Assembly (NCBI GenBank): GCA_963680875.1 | Contig: OY804590.1 | Coordinates: forward strand, 18,972,640 to 19,036,639 | Reading direction: 5' to 3' | Source of the DNA: Bathymodiolus brooksi | Lineage: Eukaryota; Mollusca; Bivalvia; Mytilida; Modiolidae | DNA length: 64,000 nucleotides | Part shown: in pieces, positions 38,901 through 47,867 of the stretch | Layout: every line of letters begins with the position of its first letter | Numbering within the stretch: the stretch's first letter is position 1 | Program-made: the position numbers and the translations under genes | The notes under the pieces: generated by a model | Told to the model about the DNA's origin: nothing | What the model saw: the letters and a program-made list of their open reading frames with translations, nothing else | The model's database searches: none

Positions 38901-39047
38901 TTGAAATATTTGACGAAACAACAATGTCTAACTTTTTATTATGCAGGTCCATCACGGAGAACATTAGGACTGTCGACCAGTTCTATCAGCTCCTGGTCGA
39001 GTTCATCTTCAGGATATAAAAGTTCACACACATCAATCAGGTCATGA
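5814..39047 (+). CDS. Unrecognised host gene, six 3' exons with satellite-filled introns
   Basis: The exons are 5814-5933, 7063-7175, 25807-26044, 35863-35994, 36584-36662 and 38947-39047. Each is flanked by AG and GT, and the phases (0, 2, 0, 0, 1) join without a break into 260 residues plus a stop. The 5' end of the gene is not found in this window. The product is charged and mostly helical, with Lys/Arg/Glu-rich, coiled-coil-like stretches (MADKKATRQKKRATAEEE; RVKALRRKMEELQKRR). It ends in a Ser-rich tail (STSSISSWSSSSSGYKSS). There is no signal peptide or membrane segment in this part, and no domain I recognise. Most of the intron length is tandem array: about 98% of the 18.6-kb intron and about 92% of the 9.8-kb one. 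AATAAA at 39414 is the likely poly(A) signal. Confidence 0.75.
6070..6150 (-). mobile_element. Possible SINE core fragment
   Basis: GACCTGTCGCAAGTCA (6079) is the reverse complement of the core GACTTGCGACAGGTC seen in the SINE at 51695-51925. The rest is too diverged to align by eye. Confidence 0.35.
6325..6734 (+). mobile_element. hAT-like MITE with internal 81-bp repeats and a G21/C16 hairpin
   Basis: The ends are CAGGGGCGGATCCAG and CGGATCCGCCCCTG, which I recognise as hAT-type termini. Inside, an 81-bp unit (ggggtatttcgtgtgaaaaa...) begins at 6377, 6458, 6539 and 6620. The right end has 21 G (6681-6701), then tgcg, then 16 C (6706-6721). No clean 8-bp target duplication is visible. A shorter copy with one unit lies inverted at 53346-53509. 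Confidence 0.75.
6735..7062 (+). other. Intron sequence, no feature seen
   Basis: AT-rich sequence with several diverged gtattaccag/aatactgg-type words (6905-7030) on both strands, which suggests an old inverted repeat. No reading frame or RNA gene is visible. Confidence 0.4.
7063..7175 (+). CDS. Host gene exon b (113 nt)
   Basis: The acceptor is TTCATAG and the donor GTAAGTATTT is near-perfect. It joins exon a in phase 0 and ends in phase 2. The product includes VTMKSEDIVRKAIAMADKK followed by a basic run. The 73-bp array starts 223 bp downstream of it. Confidence 0.75.
7399..25700 (+). repeat. 73-bp satellite, about 250 copies, filling a host intron
   Basis: The unit is 71-75 bp and contains gtatagcatacgttctatcc, then tgtgaaatctctttaagtga, then gggt(t/c)gtgttgctc and two T tracts split by ag. 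Length variation comes almost only from the T tracts. When the unit is exactly 72 bp it leaves an open frame (CIAYVLSCEISLSEG...), an artefact of the period. Shared private variants show long higher-order copies: offsets of 1386, 2779 and 5099 bp for the variant ttgggttgctc (12930, 14316, 17095, 22194), and 2779 bp for gtttctc (15131, 17910). The array takes up nearly the whole intron between exons b and c. Confidence 0.97.
25807..26044 (+). CDS. Host gene exon c (238 nt)
   Basis: The acceptor CTCTATTTCAG is strong. The first base completes a Glu codon begun in exon b, and the next residues are WDTVLHAENKQAKFMAAANN. The segment is helical and basic. The donor after GAG is GTTCTTTTTT, which is weak. 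It is chosen because the phase-0 join to exon d is open; otherwise the frame stops at 26059. The exon begins 106 bp after the 73-bp array ends. Confidence 0.75.
26045..26525 (+). other. Intron sequence between exon c and the 28-bp array
   Basis: It starts with the weak donor and a T tract. No exon, RNA gene or mobile element end is recognised in the remaining AT-rich sequence. Confidence 0.4.
26526..26883 (+). repeat. 28-bp tandem array, 13 near-identical copies
   Basis: The unit is ccctatcggaacagttctaa followed by aaataccac. The copies are identical by eye apart from the edges. The sequence past the right edge (cccaaatcaaatagaaaaatc), read in reverse, continues as in 36375-36430 (gatttttctattggatttt, ggcactgttcc, gtgtggtatttta). 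The array is thus the end of a dispersed sequence that was amplified. Confidence 0.95.
26884..27066 (+). other. Spacer between two intronic arrays
   Basis: The first 40 bp resemble, in reverse orientation, 36364-36410. No other feature is seen. Confidence 0.4.
27067..35790 (+). repeat. 35-bp C-rich satellite, about 250 copies
   Basis: The unit is cacgtattagatgattgtta, then taaaatgcca, then a C tract of 3 to about 17 bases. Variation is mostly in the C tract, plus attgctat/attgttat and acatatta/acgtatta. Higher-order copies are visible: the block holding attgccccctcacg, attccctccc and gataattattattaaatg recurs about 860 bp apart (33770 and 34630). Every unit contains TATAAAATG. The array fills most of the intron between exons c and d. 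Confidence 0.97.
35863..35994 (+). CDS. Host gene exon d (132 nt)
   Basis: The acceptor is TGTTTTGCTTAG and the donor GTAATATTT. It is phase 0 on both sides and gives 44 codons without a stop (TAVVLRGAMFKAKAKNKSAK, then an acidic stretch ending EKDEEFLEK). It lies 72 bp after the 35-bp array. Confidence 0.75.
35995..36583 (+). other. Intron between exons d and e
   Basis: It is 589 bp. At 36364-36430 it holds the dispersed sequence (gatttttctattggatttt; actgttccaacagtgtgg) whose relative forms the 28-bp array. Otherwise nothing is recognised. Confidence 0.5.
36584..36662 (+). CDS. Host gene exon e (79 nt)
   Basis: The acceptor is TTTGTGTTTGTAG and the donor GTATTTTATG. It enters in phase 0 and leaves in phase 1. 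It encodes HLSSLRPSSAVVTKQEQTSF and six more residues. Confidence 0.7.
36836..37125 (+). repeat. 42-bp tandem array, about 7 copies
   Basis: The unit is tctctaataagatggtcagg followed by agggtgtcaggagagtgttcgg. Small internal expansions of gtgtcagga change the spacing in some copies. Confidence 0.9.
37162..38550 (+). repeat. 27-bp tandem array, about 50 copies
   Basis: The unit is ataactagtaaagtgacatt followed by ata(g/a)ata. Because 27 is divisible by three, the minus strand shows a 507-codon open frame of repeated YNVTLLVII, which I treat as an artefact. The g and a forms alternate in long stretches, suggesting 54-bp dimers. Confidence 0.97.
38605..38860 (+). mobile_element. tRNA-derived SINE
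   Basis: Box A-like TGGTGTAATGG (38611) and box B-like GGTTTGAGACC (38655) form the tRNA-like head. The body has ctagtacaaagcggacatca, and the tail is tggcgataaacaacaatt. The same body and tail recur at 61668-62014. It lies in the last host intron. Confidence 0.8.
38947..39047 (+). CDS. Host gene exon f, last exon with stop
   Basis: The acceptor is TATTATGCAG. The first two bases complete a Gly codon from exon e. The product is a Ser/Arg-rich tail ending HTSIRS and TGA at 39045-39047. ATTAAA at 39100 and AATAAA at 39414 are possible poly(A) signals. Confidence 0.75.
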
Positions 39048-39424
39048 GAGGAAGACAACACAACTTAGTTCTATCATCAGTGCCAATATTTGTTTTTATT
39101 AAACTGAAACGGGATGTTATTAATAACATTTAACTGTGCGATAATATTTTGTTGTTACATTGTTTATTATTCATTTTCATTAAAAAAAAAATGGTTATTG
39201 GTTTCTCACAAATTTGTTCATGATCATATTTACGTTTTATTAAGGGGACACAACTCTATCAAATTCTGGGCAGGCTATATTGTTGTCATCCTTATCGATC
39301 TATATATACTATACAGTCTGGTGATATGAACCACCTACTGTTATACCACAGCATAAAACACAACATATTTATAACTATACCTCAACAAATTACCGGATAC
39401 AAAGTTGAGAGACAATAAAAGTAA
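39048..39424 (+). other. Host gene 3' UTR and flank
   Basis: AT-rich sequence after the stop codon. ATTAAA (39100) and AATAAA (39414) are possible cleavage signals. No coding feature is supported. Confidence 0.45.
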
Positions 39425-42400
39425 GAAAAGTTTAGAGATGCCAAAGGGGTAATCAGTGGCCGTACATCAAAGATACCAAAGACGTAATCAGAGACCATAC
39501 ATCAAAGAAGGGGAGACAATACAATGGCCAAAAGAAAAAGAACAAAAGTACAAACAATGGTATACAAAACACTGCACAGAAAACAACCTAAAGATTGAAT
39601 AACACAAACCCCATTAAAAACAGGGGGTAAGCACAGGTGTTCTGTAAGGGTAAACATTTCCTGTTCCACTAGTGGCACCAGTCGTGGTACTATGGTTACA
39701 ATACCGGAGGTAAGTCATGACTGAGTAAAGGATCGGACTTTGATTACGATAAACAGAACATATCCGTGGTCATTTGTGATACAGATATCCGTAACAGCTG
39801 TTAACCAAGTCATAGTGACGACCGTAAAACGTTCGAAGTGGTGACTTCAGCTTAATCACTAGAGGAGCCCTTCATTCGGTAGCTTCCTTGTTAGCTGCAA
39901 TCCTCTATCGACGAAATCATGGTAGGAACCAGAAGTGGTGACTTTAACCTAACCACCAGAGAAGCCCTTCGTTAGGTAGCTTCCTTGTTAGCTGCAATCC
40001 TCTATCGACGAAATCAGGATAGGAACCAGAAGTGGTGACTTTAACTTAACCACCAGAGAAGCCCTTCGTTCGGTAGCTTCCTTGTTAGCTGCAATCCTCT
40101 ATCGACGAAATCATGAAAGGAACCAGAAGTGGTGACTTTAACTTAACCACCAGAGAAGCCCTTCGTTCGGTAGCTTCCTTGTTAGCTGCAATCCTCTATC
40201 GACGAAATCATGGTAGGAACCAGAAGTGGTGACTTTAACTTAACCACCAGAGAAGCCCTTCGTTCGGTAGCTTCCTTGTTAGCTGCGATCCTCTATCGAC
40301 GAAATCAGGATAGGAACCAGAAGTGGTGACTTTAACTTAACCACCAGAGAAGCCCTTCGTTCGGAAGCTTCCTTGTTAGCTGCAATCCTCTATCGACGAA
40401 ATCATAAAAGGAACCAGAAGTGGTGACTTTAACTTAACCACCAGAGAAGCCCTTCGTTCGGTAGCTTCCTTGTTAGCTGCAATCCTCTATCGACGAAATC
40501 ATGGTAGGAAACAGAAGTGGTGACTTTAACTTAACCACCAGAGAAGCACTTCGTTCGGTAGCTTCCTTGTTAGCTGCAATCCTCTATCGACGAAATCATG
40601 GTAGGAACCAGAAGTGGTGACTTTAACTTAACCACCAGAGGAGCCCTTCGTTCGGTAGCTTCCTTGTTAGCTGCAATCCTCTATCGACGAAATCATGAAA
40701 GGAACCAGAAGTGGTGACTTTAACTTAACCACCAGAGAAGCCCTTCGTTCGGTAGCTTCCTTGTTAGCTGCAATCCTCTATCGACGAAATCATGATAGGA
40801 ACCAGAAGTGGTGACTTTAACCTAACCACCAGAGAAGCCCTTCGTTCGGTAGCTTCCTTGTTAGCTGCAATCCTCTATCGACGAAATCATGAAAGGAACC
40901 AGAAGTGGTGACTTTAACTTAACCACCAGAGAAGCCCTTCGTTCGGTAGCTTCCTTGTTAGCTGCAATCCTCTATCGACGAAATCATGGTAGGAACCAGA
41001 AGTGGTGACTTTAACTTAACCACCAGAGGAGCCCTTCGTTCGGTAGCTTCCTTGTTAGCTGCAATCCTCTATCGACGAAATCATGAAAGGAACCAGAAGT
41101 GGTGACTTTAACTTAACCACCAGAGAAGCCCTTCGTTCGGTAGCTTCCTTGTTAGCTGCAATCCTCTATCGACGAAATCATGATAGGAACCAGAAGTGGT
41201 GACTTTAACCTAACCACCAGAGAAGCCCTTCGTTCGGTAGCTTCCTTGTTAGCTGCAATCCTCTATCGACGAAATCATGATAGGAACCAGAAGTGGTGAC
41301 TTTAACTTAACCACCAGAGAAGCCCTTCGTTCGGAAGCTTCCTTGTTAGCTGCAATCTTCTATCGACGAAATCATGATAGGAACCAGAAGTGGTGACTTT
41401 AACTTAACCACCAGAGAAGCCCTTCGTTCGGAAGCTTCCTTGTTAGCTGCAATCCTCTATCGACGAAATCATGATAGGAACCAGAAGTGGTGACTTTAAC
41501 TTAACCACCAGAGAAGCCCTTCGTTCGGAAGCTTCCTTGTTAGCTGCAATCCTCTATCGACGAAATCATGATAGGAACCAGAAGTGGTGACTTTAACTTA
41601 ACCACCAGAGAAGCCCTTCGTTCGGAAGCTTCCTTGTTAACTGCAATCCTCTATCGACGAAATCATGATAGGAACCAGAAGTGGTGACTTTAACTTAACC
41701 ACCAGAGAAGCCCTTCGTTCGGTAGCTTCCTTGTTAGCTGCAATCCTCTATCGACGAAATCATGAAAGGAACCAGAAGTGGTGACTTTAACTTAACCACC
41801 AGAGAAGCCCTTCGTTTGGTAGCTTCCTTGTTAGCTGCAATCCTCTATCGACGAAATCATGATAGGAACCAGAAGTGGTGACTTTAACTTAACCACCAGA
41901 GAAGCCCTTCGTTCGGAAGCTTCCTTGTTAGCTGCAATCCTCTATCGACGAAATCATGGTAGGAACCAGAAGTGGTGACTTTAACTTAACCACCAGAGAA
42001 GCCAGTCGTTCGGAAGCTTCCTTGTTAGCTGCAATGCTCTATTGACGAAATCATGATAGGAACCAGAAGTGGTGACTTTAACTTAACCACCAGAGAAGCC
42101 GTTCGTTCGGTAGCTTCCTTGTTAGCTGCAATCCTCTATCGACGAAATCATGGTAGGAACCAGAGGTGGTGACTTTAACTTAACCACCAGAGAAGCCCTT
42201 CGTTCGGAAGCTTCCTTGTTAGCTGCAATCCTCTATCGACGAAATCATGATAGGATCCAGAAGTGGTGACTTTAACTTAACCACCAGAGAAGCCCTTCGT
42301 TCGGTAGCTTCCTTGTTAGCTGCAATCCTCTATCGACGAAATCATGATAGGAACCACAATCTCTGGAATATCACATCGTAAATATCCCATATATGTTTTG
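39425..42400 (-). mobile_element. Reverse-transcriptase-type retroelement remnant with an amplified coding segment
   Basis: Read on the minus strand, 42400-42355 gives YGIFTM, a stop, then YSRDCGS. The 97-bp units follow (YHDFVDRGLQLTRKLPNEG). Then 39850-39750 gives KSPLRTFYGRHYDLVN and, after a 1-base loss, ISVSQMTTDMFCLS and a stop. This order matches the C-terminus of a reverse-transcriptase-type protein common in bivalve genomes (...DFLDRGLLLTRKLL...KFYGRHHDLV...). I think it is Penelope-like, but the class is uncertain. The 3' UTR (39720-39500) and two 35-bp terminal units (39430-39500) follow. The copy is 5'-truncated near 42400 and cannot be functional. Confidence 0.75.
39840..42355 (-). 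repeat. 97-bp tandem array, about 26 copies, of retroelement coding origin
   Basis: The unit is aaccagaagtggtgacttta, then acttaaccaccagagaagcc, cttcgttcggtagcttcctt, gttagctgcaatcctctatc and gacgaaatcatgatagg. On the minus strand it encodes YHDFVDRGLQLTRKLPNEG, then WWLS and a stop. As 97 is not a multiple of three, it cannot extend one protein. Both array edges continue into the matching parts of the parent coding sequence, so the expansion happened in place. Confidence 0.95.
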
Positions 42401-42485
42401 GTACATTTATAATTCCTAATTGGCTTGACTAGAGCAGAAACAGTTTCTCTGTTGTGGGTAAAACACATTAAACGGGTACAGGAAG

Positions 42486-43990
42486 TTTCGTCCATAGTAC
42501 CATTTCGTCCATAGTCGTTTCGGTCATAGTACCAGTTTACAAAGACGTTTCGGCCTTGGTTTTATTTATGTTGTTTTATGTGTTATTTTCAACAATATTA
42601 TGCATTAATAATCATATTGAATACAAAAATAAATAAAAAAAAATGAGAAAAACGATATAGTTTAGCAAATATTATCACTAGTCTTCTTTTCGCAATCGCG
42701 GCGATGTGCAGGTCCACATGAAGAGAAGAAACCAAAATCTACATTTTACATAGTTTTAAGTCTTATAAATGTAGATTTAATAACCATTTTCAGTACTTTA
42801 TTAAAAAAAAAAAATTATTTAACAAATACATGCATTATCATTGTTCTTCTTTTCCCAATCGCTGCCATTTGCAGATCGACCCGAAGAAAAGAAGTCATAA
42901 TCTACGATTTACTTAGTTTTGAGTGTTACCTATATGACAACCTGGAATTAATCATCATTTTCTGTACTTTATTACAAAAAAAAAAAAATATTTAAAACGA
43001 TATAATTTAGCAAATATTATCATTGTTCTTCTTTTCCCAATGGCGGCGATTTGCAGATCTGAAAATCGCTGCGATTGAGAGAAGAAGAATAATGGGACCC
43101 TGATTTGGTTAATAAACTTATTTCTATTTGTAAAAATAATAATTTTTTTTATATTAATCATGAAATTTCGGTATATTAATTTATTAAACCATTTTATGAT
43201 TAATGATCAATATAAACTAGATATTGTAGATCGACTTGTTAATTGTAAGACAATAAAATGTAATTATGTTCATTATTTCATGATAACAAGGATTCTATAT
43301 ACGTCCTTGATGATAATTAGCAATTATTTATTCTTTGATCTGACTATCTCCTGCATAAAAAAATTCAAATATTCATAAATTTGTCACAAGTGTAATCAAA
43401 ATGATCAATTTAATAACTACAATGTATTATAAACGGGAGGGTTTAAAACCGGGATAGGTATTTTTCAGTATGTATTATAACTTTTGAACGGAATGAGATA
43501 TTTTCATGATGTAAATTCCATAATAAAGAAGAGATTAAAGGCTTTAATTTGATATAACGTTGTTTTTTTTTTGAATATTGACATTTGATACCTTTGATAC
43601 ATTTGATATTATAAAAATATAATATGCATTTTAAAACGCCTTCTAGACACCAATATGATATGCGTATGTGTAATTACCACGATTACTATAACAATAATTC
43701 CCCTAAGAATCGATACTAAAAAGTACAGACTACGACACTCCGTTTTTTCATCCATACTTACGAAAATAACAAACGGTAAATAAATGGTCAGTCATCTCGA
43801 CACCAATATGTAATACGTATATGTATCACTGTGATGTGTACACCATGATCAATTAAAAAAAATCCCCTAATAATACATACGTGACAGACACTCATTCTTC
43901 ATCCATACTTATTAAATATAAACTATGGCCGAAATGGTTTGTGGACGAAACATACTATGGCCGAACCGGAGTGTGGACAAAACGTCTCGA
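42486..43990. mobile_element. TIR-bounded non-autonomous element, about 1.5 kb
   Basis: The left end carries repeated tttcgtccatagt and tttcggtcatagt (42487-42575). The right end carries the inverse words actatggccgaaa and gtggacgaaac (43922-43985). Inside are three diverged copies of a roughly 170-bp block (cttcttttcgcaatcgcggc at about 42682, relatives at 42846 and 43028) and two copies of another (gacaccaatatg at 43648 and 43800). It has no credible coding frame. No target duplication was identified. Confidence 0.6.
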
Positions 43991-44344
43991 AAGCCATTAA
44001 GCATGTACGTTCGCTAGTTATACTGGATACATCAAATACACTCTTCATCCCTTTGGAAGGACGCATTAAGTGTTGTTAACTTATAGTATATATTTTTCAT
44101 ATGCTATATTTTTAACTGATTACAAGAATTTTTTTAAAATAGCCGGCGGAGTGAAACAATTGACTGTTCCCCTACTTCCGGATCTGAACTGTTCCATGTC
44201 CGAGAACGATGCGCAGTGCGTCATTCCTGTCAAATGCTGTATTTCTTTCAAAACAATGTTGTGCCCCAATTTTTTAATGGTATGGTATGCTGACATTATC
44301 ATCTTCAGTGGATTTGTGGTTATGTGCATGTATATAAGATAATA

Positions 44345-44515
44345 AAACAGTTATTTCATGCCTGTTTAGGGAACAGTCAAAACTATTGTCCCTCTGTGCT
44401 GGAGATGACTTGGAAACTGTTGCCTTCGGCCTCAGGCAACAGTTCTCAAGTCATTTCCAGCACCTCAGGTCAATAGTTTTGACTGTTCGCTGAACAGGCA
44501 TGACATAACTGTTTA
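44345..44515. mobile_element. Foldback MITE / long hairpin
   Basis: The two arms of about 80 bp are inverted copies centred at 44430 (ggaacagtcaaaactattg against caatagttttgactgttc; aactgttgcc against ggcaacagtt), with a loop of about 10 bases. It is either a foldback transposon or a strong hairpin. No coding content. Confidence 0.7.
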
Positions 44516-45724
44516 CTGGTATATGAAAAAGGACATACACTTTGCACGTAAAAGACAACTTGAAGTAGCTCCTAAAGGACGGTCTAGTTAGTGAGAAGTG
44601 TTCATTTGTGGCCTGTTGCAAGACTTATAGAGTCAGAGATGCAAGATCGTAAAAACTGAGACACCAGAGGGTCAAATTTAAATCATATCTGACGAGGTTT
44701 TATGTGTATTCATTGCTGATTAAGTAGCATTTGAGGGTATGGTCTATATATTCAATTATGAAATACATTTAAAATACTGCCATGGATGTATATCGATAAT
44801 TGTAACATGGATGCATTCTTTACCTTTGACCTTTTAATGCTTGTATATCAGAATATAAACAAGAGCTAAGAACTATACAATAATACACACAGATATGAGA
44901 TATTGCACACTTTAAATCTGGGCTGTAGTTTATTACTCTCAGAGGGCTGTGCATTAATCAACGACCTAGATGTGATATTGCATGGCTTCATTTTAAAAAT
45001 CATTTTTATCACGGTTTTCCGAGTTAAATGGTTAAACAATCGAACACGAAAAATCGTGGTATAAACATTATATCCGACAATTTACTTCAGAAATGGAAAA
45101 CAATTTTGCGGGTAAACGCTCGTGTAGCTTGTCTGGGTAAGATAGACAAATCGTCTGCACCTACATTAACGGATTAATTTATCCAAGGGGTTAGAAAAAA
45201 GTTTCCGACCATGTCCATTTAATCTTGTTTTCTTTGGCATTCTATGGTTAGGGTTAGGGTCTGTCCAATCTGATTACAATTACATCTTTAAAGGAGATGT
45301 AGACATACTGAAACCAGTATACCCCCTGCAACTTTATGCAGATTATTAACAGTCAAAACAATTATCAGTAAGTTAATGTAATGTTGTTATAGTGATAGAT
45401 GATAATACATCTATATATAAGGACATTACCAAAGATCGTCATTTACATGTGTCCAAATCCCACCGCTGTACATAAACCAGGATAGCCATAATATATTATT
45501 TGACTTGGTTTACTAGAGTTTAACACTTTCGACAAAATTCCACTTACATCACTGCAGCCAGATTTACCGGAGTATCCAAAGAATATTACCGACCTGGTAT
45601 ATCCCATATAATTGTATCGAGTACACCTCACCACAGGTCAGTATCTAACTCACAACTTTAGTGGTGGTAGTTACCGATTTCAGAGGAAGACTTAACTTAT
45701 TGACGACGTCTCTTAAAACCTAGA
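44516..45724. other. Non-coding sequence, nothing recognised
   Basis: AT-rich. It includes a two-copy TTAGGG word at about 45245 that is too short to mean anything. No exon with matching splice signals or RNA gene could be supported. Confidence 0.4.
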
Positions 45725-46984
45725 AGACGGTAAACAGACAGACATGTTAATAATGGACTGACGGTAAACAGACAGACATGTTAATAATGAACTGACGGTA
45801 AACAGACAGACATGTTAATAATGGACTGACGGTAAACAGACAGACATGTTAATAATGGACTGACGGTAAACAGACAGACATGTTAATAATGGACTGACGG
45901 TAAACAGACAGACATGTTAATAATGGACTGACGGTAAACAGACAGACATGTTAATAATGGACTGACGGTAAACAGACAGACATGTTAATAATGGGCTGAC
46001 GGTAAACAGACAGACATGTTAATAATGGACTGACGGTAAACAGACAGACATGTTAATAATGGACTGACGGTAAACAGACAGACATGTTAATAATGGACTG
46101 ACGGTAAACAGACAGACATGTTAATAATGGACTGACAGTAAACAGACAGACATGTTAATAATGGACTGACGGTAAACAGACAGACATGTTAATAATAGAC
46201 TGACGGTAAACAGACAGACATGTTAATAATGGGCTGACGGTAAACAGACAGACATGTTAATAATGGACTGACGGTAAACAGACAGACATGTTAATAATGG
46301 ACTGACGGTAAACAGACAGACATGTTAATAATGAACTGACGGTAAACATACAGACATGTTAATAATGGACTGACTACCAACAGACAGACATGTTAATAAT
46401 GGACTGACGGTAAACAGACAGACATGTTAATAATGGACTGACGGTAAACAGACAGACATGTTAATAATGGACTGATGGTAAACAGACAGACATGTTAATA
46501 ATGGACTGACGGTAAACAGACAGACATGTTAATAATGGACTAACGGTAAATAGACAGACATGTTAATAATGGACTGATGGTAAACAGACAGACATGTTAA
46601 TAATGGACTGACGGTAAACAGACAGACATGTTAATAATGGACTGACGGTAAACAGACAGACATGTTAATAATGGATTGACGGTAAACAGACAGACATGTT
46701 AATAATGGACTGACGGTAAACAGACAGACATGTTAATAATGGACTGACGGTAAACATACAGACATGTTAATAATGGACTGACGGTAAACAGACAGATATG
46801 TTAATAATGGACTGACAGTAAACAGACAGACATGTTAATAATGGACTGACAGTAAACAGACAGACATGTTAATAATGGACTGACGGTAAACAGACAGACA
46901 TGTTAATAATGGACTGACGGTAAACAGACAGACATGTTAATAATGAATTGACGGTAAACAGACATACATGTTAATAATGGACTA
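45725..46984 (+). repeat. 34-bp tandem array, about 37 copies
   Basis: The unit is gacggtaaacagacagacat followed by gttaataatggact. Copies are highly similar. One further copy (47673-47708) lies beyond an inserted LINE fragment. Confidence 0.95.
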
Positions 46985-47672
46985 TGATGAATATTCACGA
47001 ACAGCACGAACAGAAGGGAAAATAAAATCAAGATGGATTCATGTGATGTGCATGTTCACCCAATTCCAGTTATATCAGTTATACGATAAGGAATCTTTTT
47101 GAACATTTCATATAATCAAAAACATATTTAAATATAATACAATTTTGTTCATAACTTAAATTTACATTGCCACATGTCAGAAATTTGATATCTAGAGTAT
47201 AGCAGGTTGTAACCATGTTGATATTATCTATCAATTTAGTTCTGGCTTGTAAGTATATTGGACAATCCAAAAAGAAATGTTTTAAATCTTCAAAGGCAGC
47301 TCCACATAAATCATAATTTAAAAACGAAGCTGAATTTCTGAGCTGGGTTAAAATAATATTAAATTTCCGAGGACCATAGGAATAATGTTTAGGAACAGCA
47401 TGATTTTCAGTTTCATCAATTTTCTTTAATTCTGATTTAAATTTTGATAAGGTATCAACGTTTCGAATAGTGCTATTTAAACTATTCCACATTTTTATTG
47501 TGGAGGGGATAAAAGATTCTCTATTTTGAAGACAGTCTACAGTAAGGTAAAATAAAATATCATTCCAATTTCTCAGCGGGTACACCGATGTACTTTGTAT
47601 AGTGGGGGGAATCAATGTACAAAGATAATTAGGGGTATTTTCATTAACTATATTATAAAAAAGTTGAAGTTC
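46985..47672 (-). mobile_element. LINE C-terminal fragment inserted in the 34-bp array
   Basis: The array breaks off at ggact and resumes at ctgacgg on either side of this 688-bp insert. The minus strand encodes the end of a non-LTR retrotransposon reverse-transcriptase protein, continuous from 47672 to 47079. It is 5'-truncated. No clear target duplication is seen beyond ct. Confidence 0.7.
47079..47672 (-). pseudogene. Non-LTR retrotransposon ORF2 C-terminus
   Basis: The open frame starts without a natural ATG (ELQLFYNIVNENTPNYLCTL), then IPPTIQSTSVYPLRNWNDI, the pattern LIPP...LRN typical of the post-RT region of CR1/Jockey-type LINEs. It ends with a degraded zinc-knuckle-like tail (LCGAAFEDLKHFFLDCPIY, one Cys of the usual pair missing). 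The reverse-transcriptase core itself is absent. Confidence 0.65.
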
Positions 47673-47867
47673 CTGACGGTAAACCGACAGACATGTTAAT
47701 AATGGACTTTTCTAAGGCATGTAGTAAGGTTAGCCATTCTACAATAATGAGGCAACTATTGGATTAGGGGTAAAGTAAATTACTGGATTAGCAAACAGAT
47801 CACAAGCTGTTAAGGTGCAAAATCAACATATGTCCTTTTTGCACAAACGATAATAAGATTGGTTTTA

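Noticed and set aside
44070..44342. A 90-codon plus-strand frame and its antisense partner.
   Set aside because: No splice signals or known motifs. It lies between two non-autonomous elements.
45245..45258. Telomeric repeat (TTAGGG).
   Set aside because: Only two copies, expected by chance in AT/G-rich sequence.
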